From contig DASVQY010000025.1 in assembly GCA_036388895.1 (NCBI GenBank), positions 62,001 to 126,000 on the forward strand: DNA of 64,000 bases. Direction: 5' to 3'. This document shows, in pieces, positions 50,307 to 59,965 of the stretch. The notes under the pieces were generated by a model that made no database searches, was not told the DNA's origin, and saw nothing but the letters and a program-made list of their open reading frames with translations. The DNA is from SXVE01 sp036388895 (GTDB lineage Bacteria; Acidobacteriota; Blastocatellia; Pyrinomonadales; Pyrinomonadaceae). Within the stretch, counting starts at the first letter, position 1. The number at the start of each line of letters is the position of its first letter. Made by a program: the position numbers and the translations under genes.

Positions 50307-51528
50307 AATGTCCCTTTCCGTGTTCAATCGCATTAGCCAGATATGGATCGTTTACCGGAACAATCGGACGACTCAACAATTGTCCGAAATAAAACCAGAG
50401 CCAGATTCCGCCGACCGCGAGCGGCGCAACGATGTCCATCCAGCTAAAGCTGGCAAAAAGTTCGAGGGCTTTTCCGTGACTCGAAATTCGCGGATTCGGA
50501 CTGATCAAATAGAACACGTCCACCCCTCTCAAAACCAGTATGAAAAGCGCCAGAGTCGCCAGCCATTTAGCTCTCATTTTAACGTCGCGCGTCAGCAAAA
50601 CTAAGAACGGAAACGCAAAGTGAAACAAGATCAAAATCGCTCCGATTACGCCCCAACCGCCTCTTAAACGATACAGATACCACGGCGTTTCTTCGGGTAT
50701 ATTGCCCGACCAGATAATCAAAAACTGAGAAAAATTAAAATACGCCCAGACCATCGTCAGCGCAAGCATCAATTTTCCCAAATCGTGAAAATGACGTTTG
50801 CCGACAACGCGATTGAGCGGCGGCAAATTAGCCAGTAAAGCCAAATTCGCGACGACGAAACAGAAACAGCTCAATCCCCACCCGGCAACGAAAAGAAATC
50901 CGTACATCGTTGAAAACCAGTGCGGATCGAGCGTCATCACCCAGTCAATCGCGGCAAACGAAACGACCAACACGAAAAAGACCATTGTCGGACCGGAAAA
51001 CTTCGAAGAATCGGCTAAAAGCTTCTCCGCGCTGTCGAAATCCTCCGCCTGATCTTGCTGCGCCGACCATTTGTTCAGGAAATGAGCCATTAAATACCAT
51101 AAAATAAAGTATAAAACGGCGCGAAACATCCACCAGCCGACGCTCAGATACGGTTGACGCTGCTGAATTATCGGATCATCCATTATGTGCGTCCACTCAT
51201 ACATAAAAGTGACGCCGAACAGTATCGGAAGAAACAAAATGAACAACAGCGGAATAGTGCGCGAGCCGGCTTCTAAGATTCGGCGCGTTACGACGCCCCA
51301 GGCTCCACCCGTCAAATACTGCAGAATCAAAACGCCGAGACAGCCGATTCCGATGCCGCACCAAAATATAAACCCTAAAAGCCACGACCTAAGCGCTTGT
51401 TCGCGCTGTTCGGGAAAGATCACCGCGATTACTAAAATTACGATTGACAACACGCCGCCGATGCCGAGCGCGAACGTGCGCCAGCGGCTGATGTCTTCGG
51501 GTGCTCGATAATCATCAAAATTTGTCAT
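50305..51528 (-). CDS. actF: ACIII subunit ActF (quinone-binding, NrfD/PsrC-related)
   Basis: 407 residues with about ten membrane helices. The N-terminal soluble stretch (DDYRAPEDISRWRTF) and YEWTHIMDDPIIQQRQPYL in the third periplasmic segment are characteristic. ActF is one of the two large membrane subunits of alternative complex III; its four-helix bundle forms a quinol site or a proton path. It starts directly after the actE stop. It is the last act gene by family order. Confidence 0.88.
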   Translation of the reverse strand: MTNFDDYRAPEDISRWRTFALGIGGVLSIVILVIAVIFPEQREQALRSWLLGFIFWCGIGIGCLGVLILQYLTGGAWGVVTRRILEAGSRTIPLLFILFLPILFGVTFMYEWTHIMDDPIIQQRQPYLSVGWWMFRAVLYFILWYLMAHFLNKWSAQQDQAEDFDSAEKLLADSSKFSGPTMVFFVLVVSFAAIDWVMTLDPHWFSTMYGFLFVAGWGLSCFCFVVANLALLANLPPLNRVVGKRHFHDLGKLMLALTMVWAYFNFSQFLIIWSGNIPEETPWYLYRLRGGWGVIGAILILFHFAFPFLVLLTRDVKMRAKWLATLALFILVLRGVDVFYLISPNPRISSHGKALELFASFSWMDIVAPLAVGGIWLWFYFGQLLSRPIVPVNDPYLANAIEHGKGH

Positions 51529-52281
51529 TTATCTCGCCCCTCCCTGTGTATTTGCCGCGTTGTTAGCATTAGGCGAAGTTGTCGGAACGGCGCTCGTATT
51601 TGTCCCGTTTGCCGGATTTGTTTGATTATTAGCAGTCATTGTTGCGTTTCCGTTCGGATTTTGGCTGACCTGCAAAGCCCGAATATAAGCTACTATTGCC
51701 CACCGGTCGGCGACCGGAACTTGATGAGCATAAGAATTCATTTTGCCCCAACCGTTTGTTATGACATCGAAAAAATGTCCGTCCGGCGCATTCCGCAATC
51801 GGTCGTCGTGATACGTCGGCGGCTGCGGATAGCCGCGGCGAACAATCATTCCATCGCCGTTTCCGACCGGTCCGTGGCAAACAATACAGTAAATGTTGTA
51901 GCGTTCCTGCCCGCGATCCACCAATTCTTTTGTTACGGGAACGGGAATTTTTGCAACCGCATCGGGAAACGTTGAAACCAGATTATTTCCTGACGCATCT
52001 GTCGTTGTCTGCTGTGCGGGCGCAGCGGCGTTCGGATTCGGATTATCTATTTTCCCCGTGTAGAAAGCCTTATTGTCGCGCAGATTACCGCGCGACACGG
52101 TGCCTTCGGGCAAATCGCGCGACGCTCGTTTATCCGCAAAAAAATCGCTTTGTTTATAATATTTATAGCGCGGCTGATCCTGCATATCCGACCGGCAGCC
52201 AATCGCCATCAAGCAGAAAGCAGCGAGCAGTAGACAGCAGACAGTTTTGCTCACCGTCCGCTTTTCACTATTCTTCGACAT
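51529..52281 (-). CDS. actE: ACIII subunit ActE (monoheme cytochrome c lipoprotein)
   Basis: 250 residues. Lipoprotein signal with lipobox MAIGC near residue 29. The cytochrome c domain has CIVCH (about 132-136) and the distal Met in KMNSYAHQVP. ActE passes electrons out of the complex, probably to the cytochrome c domain of CoxB. Before and after the heme domain there are low-complexity stretches; the C-terminal 40 residues are Asn/Thr/Ala-rich (NNQTNPANGTNTSAVPTTS). It overlaps actD by 14 bases and abuts actF. Confidence 0.88.
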   Translation of the reverse strand: MSKNSEKRTVSKTVCCLLLAAFCLMAIGCRSDMQDQPRYKYYKQSDFFADKRASRDLPEGTVSRGNLRDNKAFYTGKIDNPNPNAAAPAQQTTTDASGNNLVSTFPDAVAKIPVPVTKELVDRGQERYNIYCIVCHGPVGNGDGMIVRRGYPQPPTYHDDRLRNAPDGHFFDVITNGWGKMNSYAHQVPVADRWAIVAYIRALQVSQNPNGNATMTANNQTNPANGTNTSAVPTTSPNANNAANTQGGAR

Positions 52282-52801
52282 CGAAAACCTCCTGCGGATT
52301 CAAACTTTGCATAAAACGTCTCGTTTCATCGTAATCGAATTTCGGGTCTTTTGTTTCAATCAACAAAAAGAACTTTTCTCGCGTCGCTAGCGCAAATCGC
52401 GGAACGTTGAAAACCGGATGATAAGGCTGCGGCAACCCGTTCAAAAAAAGCATCCCGAAAACCGCCGCGAAACCGGCAAATAAAATCGTTAATTCAAACG
52501 ACGGCGGGATAAACGACGGCAAACTGAAATAAGGACGACCGCCGACGATTATGGGGTAATCGTAAACGTGAACGAACCACTGAAGACCGATACCGGTCAA
52601 AAGCCCCGCGATGGCTCCGGCAAAAACCAGATACGGCAAAATACTCCGCTTGATGCCGAGCGCTTCGTCCATTTCGTGAATCGGAAACGGTGAAAAAGCG
52701 TCGGTTTTTTTATATCCGGCATCGCGCACTTTTCGCGCCGCTTCGACGACTTCGGTCGTCGTGTCGAATTCCGCCATTATTCCGTAAATTTTTCTGTCCA
52801 T
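52268..52801 (-). CDS. actD: ACIII subunit ActD (DUF3341)
   Basis: 177 residues. The N-terminal soluble domain (YGIMAEFDTTTEVVEAARKVRDAGY, DAFSPFPIHEMDEALG) is the DUF3341 signature. Two membrane helices follow (about 57-80, 102-124), then a C-terminal stretch (PVFNVPRFALATREKFFLLIET). ActD is a cytoplasmic-side structural subunit of ACIII. A 118-base gap with a strong hairpin separates it from actC; its 3' end overlaps actE. Confidence 0.88.
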   Translation of the reverse strand: MDRKIYGIMAEFDTTTEVVEAARKVRDAGYKKTDAFSPFPIHEMDEALGIKRSILPYLVFAGAIAGLLTGIGLQWFVHVYDYPIIVGGRPYFSLPSFIPPSFELTILFAGFAAVFGMLFLNGLPQPYHPVFNVPRFALATREKFFLLIETKDPKFDYDETRRFMQSLNPQEVFDVEE

Positions 52802-52812
52802 AATTTTTTTGC

Positions 52813-52901
52813 TTTGTAGTCAGCCGTCTTTGCTGGCATTCGGCTAGACACGGGTGAGTTGCCTTATACTCCGAATGCGGGCAAACACGGTTGACTACAA
52901 A
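52813..52901. repeat. 31-bp imperfect hairpin between actC and actD
   Basis: The arm 52813-52843 (TTTGTAGTCAGCCGTCTTTG...) pairs with 52871-52901 with few mismatches around a 27-base loop. It fills the only wide gap among actB-F and has no T-run, so it is more likely an RNA-processing or stability element than a terminator. Confidence 0.65.
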
Positions 52902-52918
52902 ATCAATTTCATAAAACC

Positions 52919-54355
52919 TTAACTCTCTCTATCCTGCGCCACCAAAACTCCGTCGCTGATGTTGTCGTGATGATGTCCTTCAACGTGGGCTTCCGGCAAA
53001 AGCGTGCGCACCTCGAAAATCGAAATAATCGGTAAAAATCGGACGAAAAGGAAAATCAGAGTGAAAAAGAAACCGATTGTTCCGAGAAACATTGACCAAT
53101 CGAAAACGGTCGGCGAATACATCGCCCACGATGACGGCAAAAAGTCTCTGTGCAAGCTCGTTACGATGATAACGAAACGCTCGAGCCACATACCGATGCT
53201 GACGACGATAGAAATCAAGAAAAGCCAGAACTCGCTTTCTCTGAATCGCTTGAACCAAAGCAATTGAATCGAAAGTCCGTTGCATAAAATCAAAAGCCAG
53301 TACGACCACCAGTAGGGACCGGTCCAAGTTCGGTTTTTGATCATAAAAACTTCGTATTGCGCCGCGCTGTACCAACCGAAAAACGCTTCCATCGCGTATC
53401 CATAACAAACGATTAATCCGGTCGCGAGCATTACCTTACCCATCAAGACAAGATGCCTGTGAGTGATAAAATCCTGCATTCTGTACCAGTGGCGAAGCGG
53501 AATACAAAGAATCAAAACCATCGCAAATCCGGCAAAAACCGCGCCCGCGACGAAATACGGCGGAAAGATCGTCGCGTGCCATCCGGGAAGCTGAGCGACC
53601 GAGAAGTCGAAACTGACGATTGAGTGAACCGAAAGCACGAGCGGCGTAGAAATTCCGGCTAAAAGCAAATACGCAATTTCGTAACGATGCCAGTGCCGCG
53701 CCGAACCGCGCCATCCCCAGGAAAGCGTCGCATAAACGAATTTAAAGTATTTATTTTTTGCACGGTCGCGCAATGTTGCGAAATCAGGAATCAAACCAAC
53801 ATACCAGAAAAGAAGCGAAATCGTCGCGTAAGTCGAAACCGCAAATACGTCCCACATCAAAGGAGAACGAAATTGAGGCCACATTCCCATCGTATTCGGA
53901 TACGGGAAAAGCCAGTAGGCGAGCCACGGGCGACCAGTATGCAAAAGCGGAAAAAGCCCGGCGCAGGCAACGGCGAAAAGCGTCATCGCCTCGGCAAAAC
54001 GGTTGATAGACGTTCGCCATTTTTGATTTAAGAGCAGCAAAATAGCGGAAATCAACGTTCCGGCGTGACCGATACCGATCCACCAGACGAAGTTGATGAT
54101 ATCAAACGCCCAGCCGACCGGTTGGTTATTACCCCAAATTCCGATACCCGTCGTAACCAAGTAAAGAATCGTGAACAAAAGTATCTGAGCGATTAGAAAC
54201 GCGATAGCGAACCCGACGAACCAACCGAACGGCGTTCTTTTCTTCAATGTAACGTCGCCGATTCTATCCGATACGGTAGCCAGCGTGTGATCGCCTTCGA
54301 CCATCGGCGGAAAAATTCGCCTTTGTATTTCCTTCAAATTCCGTGTATTTTGCAT
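52919..54355 (-). CDS. actC: ACIII subunit ActC (quinol-oxidising membrane subunit, NrfD-like)
   Basis: 478 residues with about ten helices. The NrfD/PsrC-like core includes FVWWIGIGHAGTLISAILLLL (the ActC signature with the quinone-site His), LFPLLHTGRPWLAYW and SIVSFDFSVAQLPGWHATIFPPYFVAGAVF. It binds quinol next to ActB and passes electrons to its Fe-S clusters. It starts 17 bases after the actB stop. Confidence 0.92.
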   Translation of the reverse strand: MQNTRNLKEIQRRIFPPMVEGDHTLATVSDRIGDVTLKKRTPFGWFVGFAIAFLIAQILLFTILYLVTTGIGIWGNNQPVGWAFDIINFVWWIGIGHAGTLISAILLLLNQKWRTSINRFAEAMTLFAVACAGLFPLLHTGRPWLAYWLFPYPNTMGMWPQFRSPLMWDVFAVSTYATISLLFWYVGLIPDFATLRDRAKNKYFKFVYATLSWGWRGSARHWHRYEIAYLLLAGISTPLVLSVHSIVSFDFSVAQLPGWHATIFPPYFVAGAVFAGFAMVLILCIPLRHWYRMQDFITHRHLVLMGKVMLATGLIVCYGYAMEAFFGWYSAAQYEVFMIKNRTWTGPYWWSYWLLILCNGLSIQLLWFKRFRESEFWLFLISIVVSIGMWLERFVIIVTSLHRDFLPSSWAMYSPTVFDWSMFLGTIGFFFTLIFLFVRFLPIISIFEVRTLLPEAHVEGHHHDNISDGVLVAQDRES

Positions 54356-54372
54356 ATTTTTCCCGTCAAATC

Positions 54373-57300
54373 TTAATGAGTAGATTCAGTCGGCTCTCCT
54401 TGTCCTTCGTCCTTCGTTTCCGGCGAATGATTATTCGGTAACGCTAACGGCACATAATCCGGCATTTGCTGATTTTGATTTTTCAAAGTCGCCAGATAAG
54501 TCAAACGCGGTTGCGTATTTAATTCATTTAACAAAGCATAATTACGCGGATCTCTCTTTTGTTTAGCTACGAGACTGTTCTGCTCGTTCAAATCGCCGAA
54601 AGAAAACACGTCAGTCGGACAAGCTGCTTGACAAGCCGTCAATATTTCTCCGTCGCGCACGTCGCGTCCGTCTTTTTCAGCTTCTATTCTCGCCGCCGCG
54701 ATGCGCTGTGTGCAGAAAGTGCATTTTTCCATTACGCCGCGGCTGCGAACCGTCACTTCAGGGTTACGCATCAATTTATACTGCGGGGTGTTCCAATCCT
54801 GATAAAGCAGAAAATTAAAACGTCTGACCTTATACGGACAGTTATTGGAGCAATAACGGGTTCCGACGCAGCGGTTGTAAACCATATCATTCAAGCCTTC
54901 GGCGCTGTGCACCGTCGCGTGAACCGGACAGACCGGTTCGCACGGCGCCAGCTCGCATTGTTGACAGAGCATAGGCTGGAAATGCGGACCTTTCGGCTTA
55001 TTAATATCGTCACCTGTGTAATAAGCGTCAATTCTCAGCCAGTGCATTTCGCGGCTGCGCTCGACCTGTTCCTTACCGACCACAGGAATGTTGTTTTCCG
55101 CCTGGCAAGCGATAACGCAGGCATTGCAGCCGACGCATTTGTTCATATCAACGGTCATTCCCCACTTGTTGCCGTTGTAATCGTAGCGCGGATACATTGA
55201 CTCATCGTAATGCTCGGCTTGCTGCCACTTTTCCGGATGTTGCTTGAATTCGTTAAGTTCGGCAATGCGAATAATATCGCGCCCTTCCATATTGAAGTGC
55301 GTCTGTGTCGAAGCGATTACCGTCTGCGCGCCGGTTTCCTTTATATCGCCGCTTCCGTAACTCAATGCGTCCGAACGCCGCACGTCGAAAGCGTTGTAAC
55401 CCAAACCGGTTCCGACTCGCCCGGCGCGAGACCGCCCGTAGCCCATAAAAATAGTGATAGCGTCGTCGGGCTGACCCGGAACAATCCAAACGGGCACATC
55501 TTTTTGAATTTCGAGCCCCTGGTAGCTTAACCTGACCAAATCGGAAAATAAGTTTCCGCCCTTTGTGTTGATAAAGCTTGTTCCTTCTTCCGCGCCCGTA
55601 TAAGGATTATATTCTCTGCCTTGATTCAATCTTAATCTTTCCGCGGTTCGCGGGCTGATGAAAGCCACATTATCCCAAGTCACCTTTGTCAGAGGCTTCG
55701 GCAGTTCTTGCAGCCAGGCATTATTGGCGAAGCGCCCGTCGTAAATGCTCGGGTCTTTTCTGATCGAAACTTCCAGTGCGCCCATCACAGCCGGCTTGGC
55801 TTCGGGCTGGCTTAAAAATGCCGGGTTTACAGAAACGGTTTTAAGCGACGCCGCCGAATTCGGAATAAATCCGTTATGAACGATACTGCGCCATTTGTCT
55901 TCAAAATTATTAGCCGCAGACGCCGCGCCCGGCTGCGCGGGAGGCGCGGTTTGTGCCGGAGCAGCGGTCGCGTTTTGATTTCGAGCCGCCTCATTCGTCA
56001 GGCTTTGTCCGGGCGACTGCATTTGCTGCGCCTGAGCGGTCGAAGCCGGAACGTTTTGATTTTGCGGTATGCCGGTTTGAACGCCGGATGCGCCGACGTT
56101 GTTTCCCCCAGCGTTATTACTCGAAGCGTTATTGATGCTGCCGTCATTGTTGCCGCCGCTGTTACTGTCTTTGACTCTGTTGCCGCCTATAATAGCAGCA
56201 GTCGCGGGAAGCGGCGCGTTTATATTGATATTCTGCGTCTGCCAGAAATCTCGAATAATGTTGTAATCCGTTTTGTCGAAATTTTCGCGAAAGAAAACCT
56301 GCGCGACTTCATAAATGCTTTTGCTTTCATAAAGCGGCTCGATAAGCGGCTGCGTAAGCGTTACCGTTCCGTCGTAAGCGCGCGCGTCGCCCCACATTTC
56401 GAGGTAATGTTTTTCGGAAACGTGCCAATGACAAAGCTCGGCGGTTTCATCTACGTGCTGACCGAGATGAATGCGCAACGGAATATTGTTCATCCGCTCG
56501 GCGTTCAGCTTCAAATCAACCGGCGTGCTGTAAACCGGATTTCCGCCTAATATGACAAGGGTTCTTACTCTGCGAGCATCTATATCGGTGATAAGCTCAC
56601 GCAATTGCTCGATTTGAGTTTTTTCAGGAAACGGAACGAACGGATCGGCGTAAACGACCGTTTGTCCGACGTTTCCCAAAGCGCCGTTTATAGCGTGCGC
56701 GATTGCGTGTACCGTCGGCGATTGAGTTTCGCCTGCAACGACGACAGAACGACCGCGAGATGCCTGCAAATCTCTTGCCGCTGCTGCGACCCACTCGACT
56801 ATTTCCGGTGGCAATCCGGTCGGTGCCGACGCGCCGGCAACTCCGACTGCGGCAGCGAATGCTTTGGCGACTTCGCTGACCTGACTCGGTTTGACCGGCA
56901 GGCGGTGATCGGCTTTCGCGCCTGTCACGGTCATTGTGGATTCGACGGTATAGAGGCGATTGATGTCCTGCTTTTCCTCGTTGAAGGTGCGGGCTTTCGC
57001 GTAATCCTTCATATAGCGGACGTTAAAATCGTTAAAAATGTCAGTGTCAAGCGTCAAGATTTTATCGGCTTGATCAAATCTATAAATCGTCTGCACGGGC
57101 GTGCCGAAAGCCATTCGAGCGCCCATCATCGCCGTGTCGTTATTAATCGGTTCGTATTGAATCCATCTCGCATTCGGCAATTCGGTCAAAATTTGTCGGA
57201 ATTGCGCGATTAACGTCGGCGATGTGACCGTTTCGGTCATAAATCTGACGCCTGCGCCGCCGTCCGCGCGATTCGCGTCAACGACCGCGCGGATTTGCGT

Positions 57301-57825
57301 TACAAAATTCTGCCAGGTCGAAGGCGTTCCGCGAAACAGAATTTCCTGCGAGCGATCCGGGTCGTACATACTCAAAAGCGAGGCTTGCGACCAGAGATCG
57401 GTTGAACCGAGCGTTCCGGGATGCTCAGGATTTCCTTCAATTTTAATCGGGCGACCGTCGTAGGATTCGCCCAAAAGTCCGTTGGCGATTCCGCCGAGCG
57501 TCATCGCGGTAGCGAAAAACAAAGGCTTGCCCGGATAAATCAGCTCGTTCTGACGAACGTACGGAACAATCTTTTCAGACGGTTGAATAACGCATCCGCT
57601 CAAACCGGCGAGGGCTAAAGACGCGCCCATCACTTTTATAAAATTGCGGCGGCTCAGTGAATTGTCCCACTCGTCGGCGTGATTCGGATATTCTTTTTTA
57701 ATGAACTCGGCAAATTCCGGCGTGTCGGCATATTCTTCGACGCTTCGCCAATATTCTTTTCCGCTCTGCGCTAAAATCTGTTTGCGCAATGATGCAAAGT
57801 TCTGCTTTTTGTCTTTGCTAGGCAT
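54373..57825 (-). CDS. actB: ACIII subunit ActB (Fe-S protein with molybdopterin-oxidoreductase-like domain)
   Basis: 1150 residues. An extended twin-arginine leader (SRRNFIK at 58-64, then ALAGLSGC, a lipobox at Cys78) exports it folded. Residues about 90-540 resemble a molybdopterin oxidoreductase but lack a cofactor ligand, as is usual for ActB. Residues about 541-640 are a low-complexity Asn/Gln/Gly/Ala insertion (NNDGSINNASSNNAGGNN, TAAPAQTAPPAQPG) that I do not expect in ActB. The C-terminal third has four ferredoxin-like Cys groups (CVGCNACVIAC, CQQCELAPCEPVC, CVGTRYCSNNC, CTFC with CQAAC), binding three [4Fe-4S] and one [3Fe-4S] cluster. It starts 96 bases after actA. Confidence 0.93.
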   Translation of the reverse strand: MPSKDKKQNFASLRKQILAQSGKEYWRSVEEYADTPEFAEFIKKEYPNHADEWDNSLSRRNFIKVMGASLALAGLSGCVIQPSEKIVPYVRQNELIYPGKPLFFATAMTLGGIANGLLGESYDGRPIKIEGNPEHPGTLGSTDLWSQASLLSMYDPDRSQEILFRGTPSTWQNFVTQIRAVVDANRADGGAGVRFMTETVTSPTLIAQFRQILTELPNARWIQYEPINNDTAMMGARMAFGTPVQTIYRFDQADKILTLDTDIFNDFNVRYMKDYAKARTFNEEKQDINRLYTVESTMTVTGAKADHRLPVKPSQVSEVAKAFAAAVGVAGASAPTGLPPEIVEWVAAAARDLQASRGRSVVVAGETQSPTVHAIAHAINGALGNVGQTVVYADPFVPFPEKTQIEQLRELITDIDARRVRTLVILGGNPVYSTPVDLKLNAERMNNIPLRIHLGQHVDETAELCHWHVSEKHYLEMWGDARAYDGTVTLTQPLIEPLYESKSIYEVAQVFFRENFDKTDYNIIRDFWQTQNININAPLPATAAIIGGNRVKDSNSGGNNDGSINNASSNNAGGNNVGASGVQTGIPQNQNVPASTAQAQQMQSPGQSLTNEAARNQNATAAPAQTAPPAQPGAASAANNFEDKWRSIVHNGFIPNSAASLKTVSVNPAFLSQPEAKPAVMGALEVSIRKDPSIYDGRFANNAWLQELPKPLTKVTWDNVAFISPRTAERLRLNQGREYNPYTGAEEGTSFINTKGGNLFSDLVRLSYQGLEIQKDVPVWIVPGQPDDAITIFMGYGRSRAGRVGTGLGYNAFDVRRSDALSYGSGDIKETGAQTVIASTQTHFNMEGRDIIRIAELNEFKQHPEKWQQAEHYDESMYPRYDYNGNKWGMTVDMNKCVGCNACVIACQAENNIPVVGKEQVERSREMHWLRIDAYYTGDDINKPKGPHFQPMLCQQCELAPCEPVCPVHATVHSAEGLNDMVYNRCVGTRYCSNNCPYKVRRFNFLLYQDWNTPQYKLMRNPEVTVRSRGVMEKCTFCTQRIAAARIEAEKDGRDVRDGEILTACQAACPTDVFSFGDLNEQNSLVAKQKRDPRNYALLNELNTQPRLTYLATLKNQNQQMPDYVPLALPNNHSPETKDEGQGEPTESTH

Positions 57826-57876
57826 TTTTATTTTTAATTCCTCAATTTTTACAGATGTCCTAATTTAAGATAAACA

Positions 57877-57902
57877 GGAAGTCATATTTTTTACCGACTT
57901 CC
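57877..57902. repeat. Small hairpin between actA and actB
   Basis: GGAAGTC (57877-57883) pairs with GACTTCC (57896-57902), framed by outer ACAGAT/ATCTGT words near 57851 and 57925. The gap is 96 bases. Confidence 0.4.
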
Positions 57903-57921
57903 ATTGTCCGACACCTGAAAT

Positions 57922-58584
57922 CTATCTGTGACACGTCGAACAGCTCGTCAAAATCTGCGGGCTGCGGATGTATTTAATTTTTTCATCAACTTCTCTTTGC
58001 TGTTCCGGCGTTATCTGGGACGGATTCCAAGAAGTATTATAGATTTCCGATTTAGGACGAATATTCTGCGACGGATCGCGGTGACAAGACAAACACCATT
58101 CCATTTGCAGGGTATTGACCTGATAAACAGCTGGCATATTCGAAATATCGCCGTGACAGCTCGCGCAGCCGACGCCTTTGTTAACGTGAATGCTGTGATT
58201 GAAATAAACGTATTCGGGAAGATCGTGAACTCTTTCCCACTCAATCGGCTTATTGTCGCGGTAACTCGCCCGAATCGGCTCTAAATACGGACTGTCAGAC
58301 CATAATTGGTTATGACAATTCATACAGGTCTGCGTCGGCGGCATTCCGGCGCTCGCCGTCGTTTCCACCGTCGAGTGACAATAACGGCAATCAATTCCGT
58401 CGTCGCCCGAGTGGTGTTTGTGACTGAACTGAACCGGCTGCTGCTTTTCGACGTATTTTCCGGTCAAATAAGAAGACCGCGCGATCTGCGTGTAAGCAAA
58501 GAAAACTCCGCCCGCCAAAACGACGACGGCGATCATGCTTATTCTGGCTATATTATTTGCGCTTTTATGAAAAAATTGTGCCAT
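57922..58584 (-). CDS. actA: ACIII subunit ActA (pentaheme cytochrome c)
   Basis: 220 residues from the ATG at 58584, which has GAGAG upstream; the frame is open to 58698, but that part (VREGRSDTDIFVICESDEKP) is not signal-like. A membrane helix (about 15-35) anchors it. Five CxxCH heme sites are visible: CRYCH, CMNCH, CASCH, CLSCH and CSTCH. This is the heme count known for ActA, which passes electrons from ActB to ActE. It is the first gene of the respiratory operon. Confidence 0.92.
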   Translation of the reverse strand: MAQFFHKSANNIARISMIAVVVLAGGVFFAYTQIARSSYLTGKYVEKQQPVQFSHKHHSGDDGIDCRYCHSTVETTASAGMPPTQTCMNCHNQLWSDSPYLEPIRASYRDNKPIEWERVHDLPEYVYFNHSIHVNKGVGCASCHGDISNMPAVYQVNTLQMEWCLSCHRDPSQNIRPKSEIYNTSWNPSQITPEQQREVDEKIKYIRSPQILTSCSTCHR

Positions 58585-59035
58585 TTTAACTCTCTCGAAA
58601 CCGAAAATCTGCAAACGATAAGGTTTTTCGTCCGACTCGCAGATTACAAAAATATCCGTGTCGCTTCGCCCCTCGCGAACCGACGAACTCATCAACAAAA
58701 TAAGAAGAGCGTTATAAAACTATTTTTCAAGTTTACCGAATATCACGAATTCCGCAAATTCAACACTACACAATAATTTCTTTCTCCCTACTTGTGCAAG
58801 TTTTCACTAAATTAGTTTAACTGATAAGGCAAATTAATTATTTCAATTTACAAAAGTTCCTTTGTGTTGCTTTGCCGAACGACCGAAACTTCGGGAAAGA
58901 TTGAAAATACAGTGCCCGTTTGGGCGCTTTAAGTGTTTGTATTAGGTGATGACTCAAAAAATCTCTATTTGAATAAACCTCTTCCCTCGCTCGTCTTTGC
59001 AACAGAATCTAATAATTTTATCTAATCAATCTAAC
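58585..59035. other. 451-base intergenic region: promoter of the ACIII-cox operon
   Basis: No gene found. It presumably holds the actA promoter, but I cannot name a clear -35/-10 pair. A 7-bp hairpin (AGTGCCC, 58911-58917, with 58922-58928, one G-T pair) followed on the minus strand by GTATTTTC may be the end of the ROK transcript. Confidence 0.5.
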
Positions 59036-59965
59036 CTAAACCGATTCATTCGCCAAAATTGCGACGCCGACGGCAGATGCGTTTTCGCCGAGCGCGCCTT
59101 CGACGATTCGCGCCGTTTCAAACGAAGGCGCGAACGAAAGATCGCGGGCGCGGGCAATTATCGCGTCCAAAACCAAATGCTCGGCTTCCATAATCTCGCC
59201 GCCGACGACAATTCTTTCGATATTCAAAAGATTTATCACTCCCGCAATCGCCGTTCCGACATACGCGCCGGTTCGCCAAAGCATCATCTGCGCGAAATCG
59301 TCGTTGTTTTTCGCCTCCCGCACGATATCGCTGAGAGCTATGCTGTCTTCCGACAAACGACTCAGTGAAGAAGTGCTGTCCTGATGAAAACGATTGCGCG
59401 TACGGCGAATGATATTTGAAGTCGAAGCGACATCTTCAAGCCGCATTCCGTCGGAATTCACGGCAATATAACCGAATTCTCCGGCGAAACCGGACGTGCC
59501 GCGCCATATTTTTCCGTCGAAAATAAACGCGCCGCCGACGCCTCTGCCAAGCGTGGCGTAAAACATATTACTGCTTCCGCGTCCAGCACCGAGCTTATAT
59601 TCGCCGTAAGCCGCCGCGTTCGCGTCGTTTTCAATCGTGATTTTAGCACCCGTAGCCGACTCAATTTCGCTCAACAAATCAATTTCCGAGTGTTCGGGAA
59701 TATAAGTGGAAAAAGCAACCTGTTTCGTATCCTGACGAACGAGTCCGGGAACGGCGAGCCCGATTCGGTCAAAATTTCCGAAATGTTTATGCAATTGATT
59801 TATAAACTCGGCGAGCTGCGGAAGATTGAGTCGTGAAATGTCGGATAAAACCTTGTGCGTGCCGAGAAGATTTCCGTTAGCGTCGAGACAAACGGCTCTA
59901 AATGCCGAATATGAGATTTCGACACCGATGAGTTTTCCTCTATTTTCCGAGGGTTCGCTTGTCAT
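59036..59965 (-). CDS. ROK family protein lacking the zinc motif
   Basis: 309 residues with the ROK sugar-kinase fold: LIGVEISYSAFRAVCLDANG (phosphate 1 loop), IGLAVPGLV, IENDANAAAYGEYKLG with the catalytic Asp, FYATLGRGVGGAFIFDG, and INLLNIERIVVGGEI. The hallmark GH-x9-11-C-x-C-G-x2-G-C-x-E is missing: the site reads GEFGYIAVNSDGMRLEDVA, with Tyr for His and no Cys. It could be a kinase with a remodelled site or a non-catalytic sugar sensor. No helix-turn-helix domain is attached. It stands alone, divergent from the VanY-like gene. Confidence 0.83.
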   Translation of the reverse strand: MTSEPSENRGKLIGVEISYSAFRAVCLDANGNLLGTHKVLSDISRLNLPQLAEFINQLHKHFGNFDRIGLAVPGLVRQDTKQVAFSTYIPEHSEIDLLSEIESATGAKITIENDANAAAYGEYKLGAGRGSSNMFYATLGRGVGGAFIFDGKIWRGTSGFAGEFGYIAVNSDGMRLEDVASTSNIIRRTRNRFHQDSTSSLSRLSEDSIALSDIVREAKNNDDFAQMMLWRTGAYVGTAIAGVINLLNIERIVVGGEIMEAEHLVLDAIIARARDLSFAPSFETARIVEGALGENASAVGVAILANESV

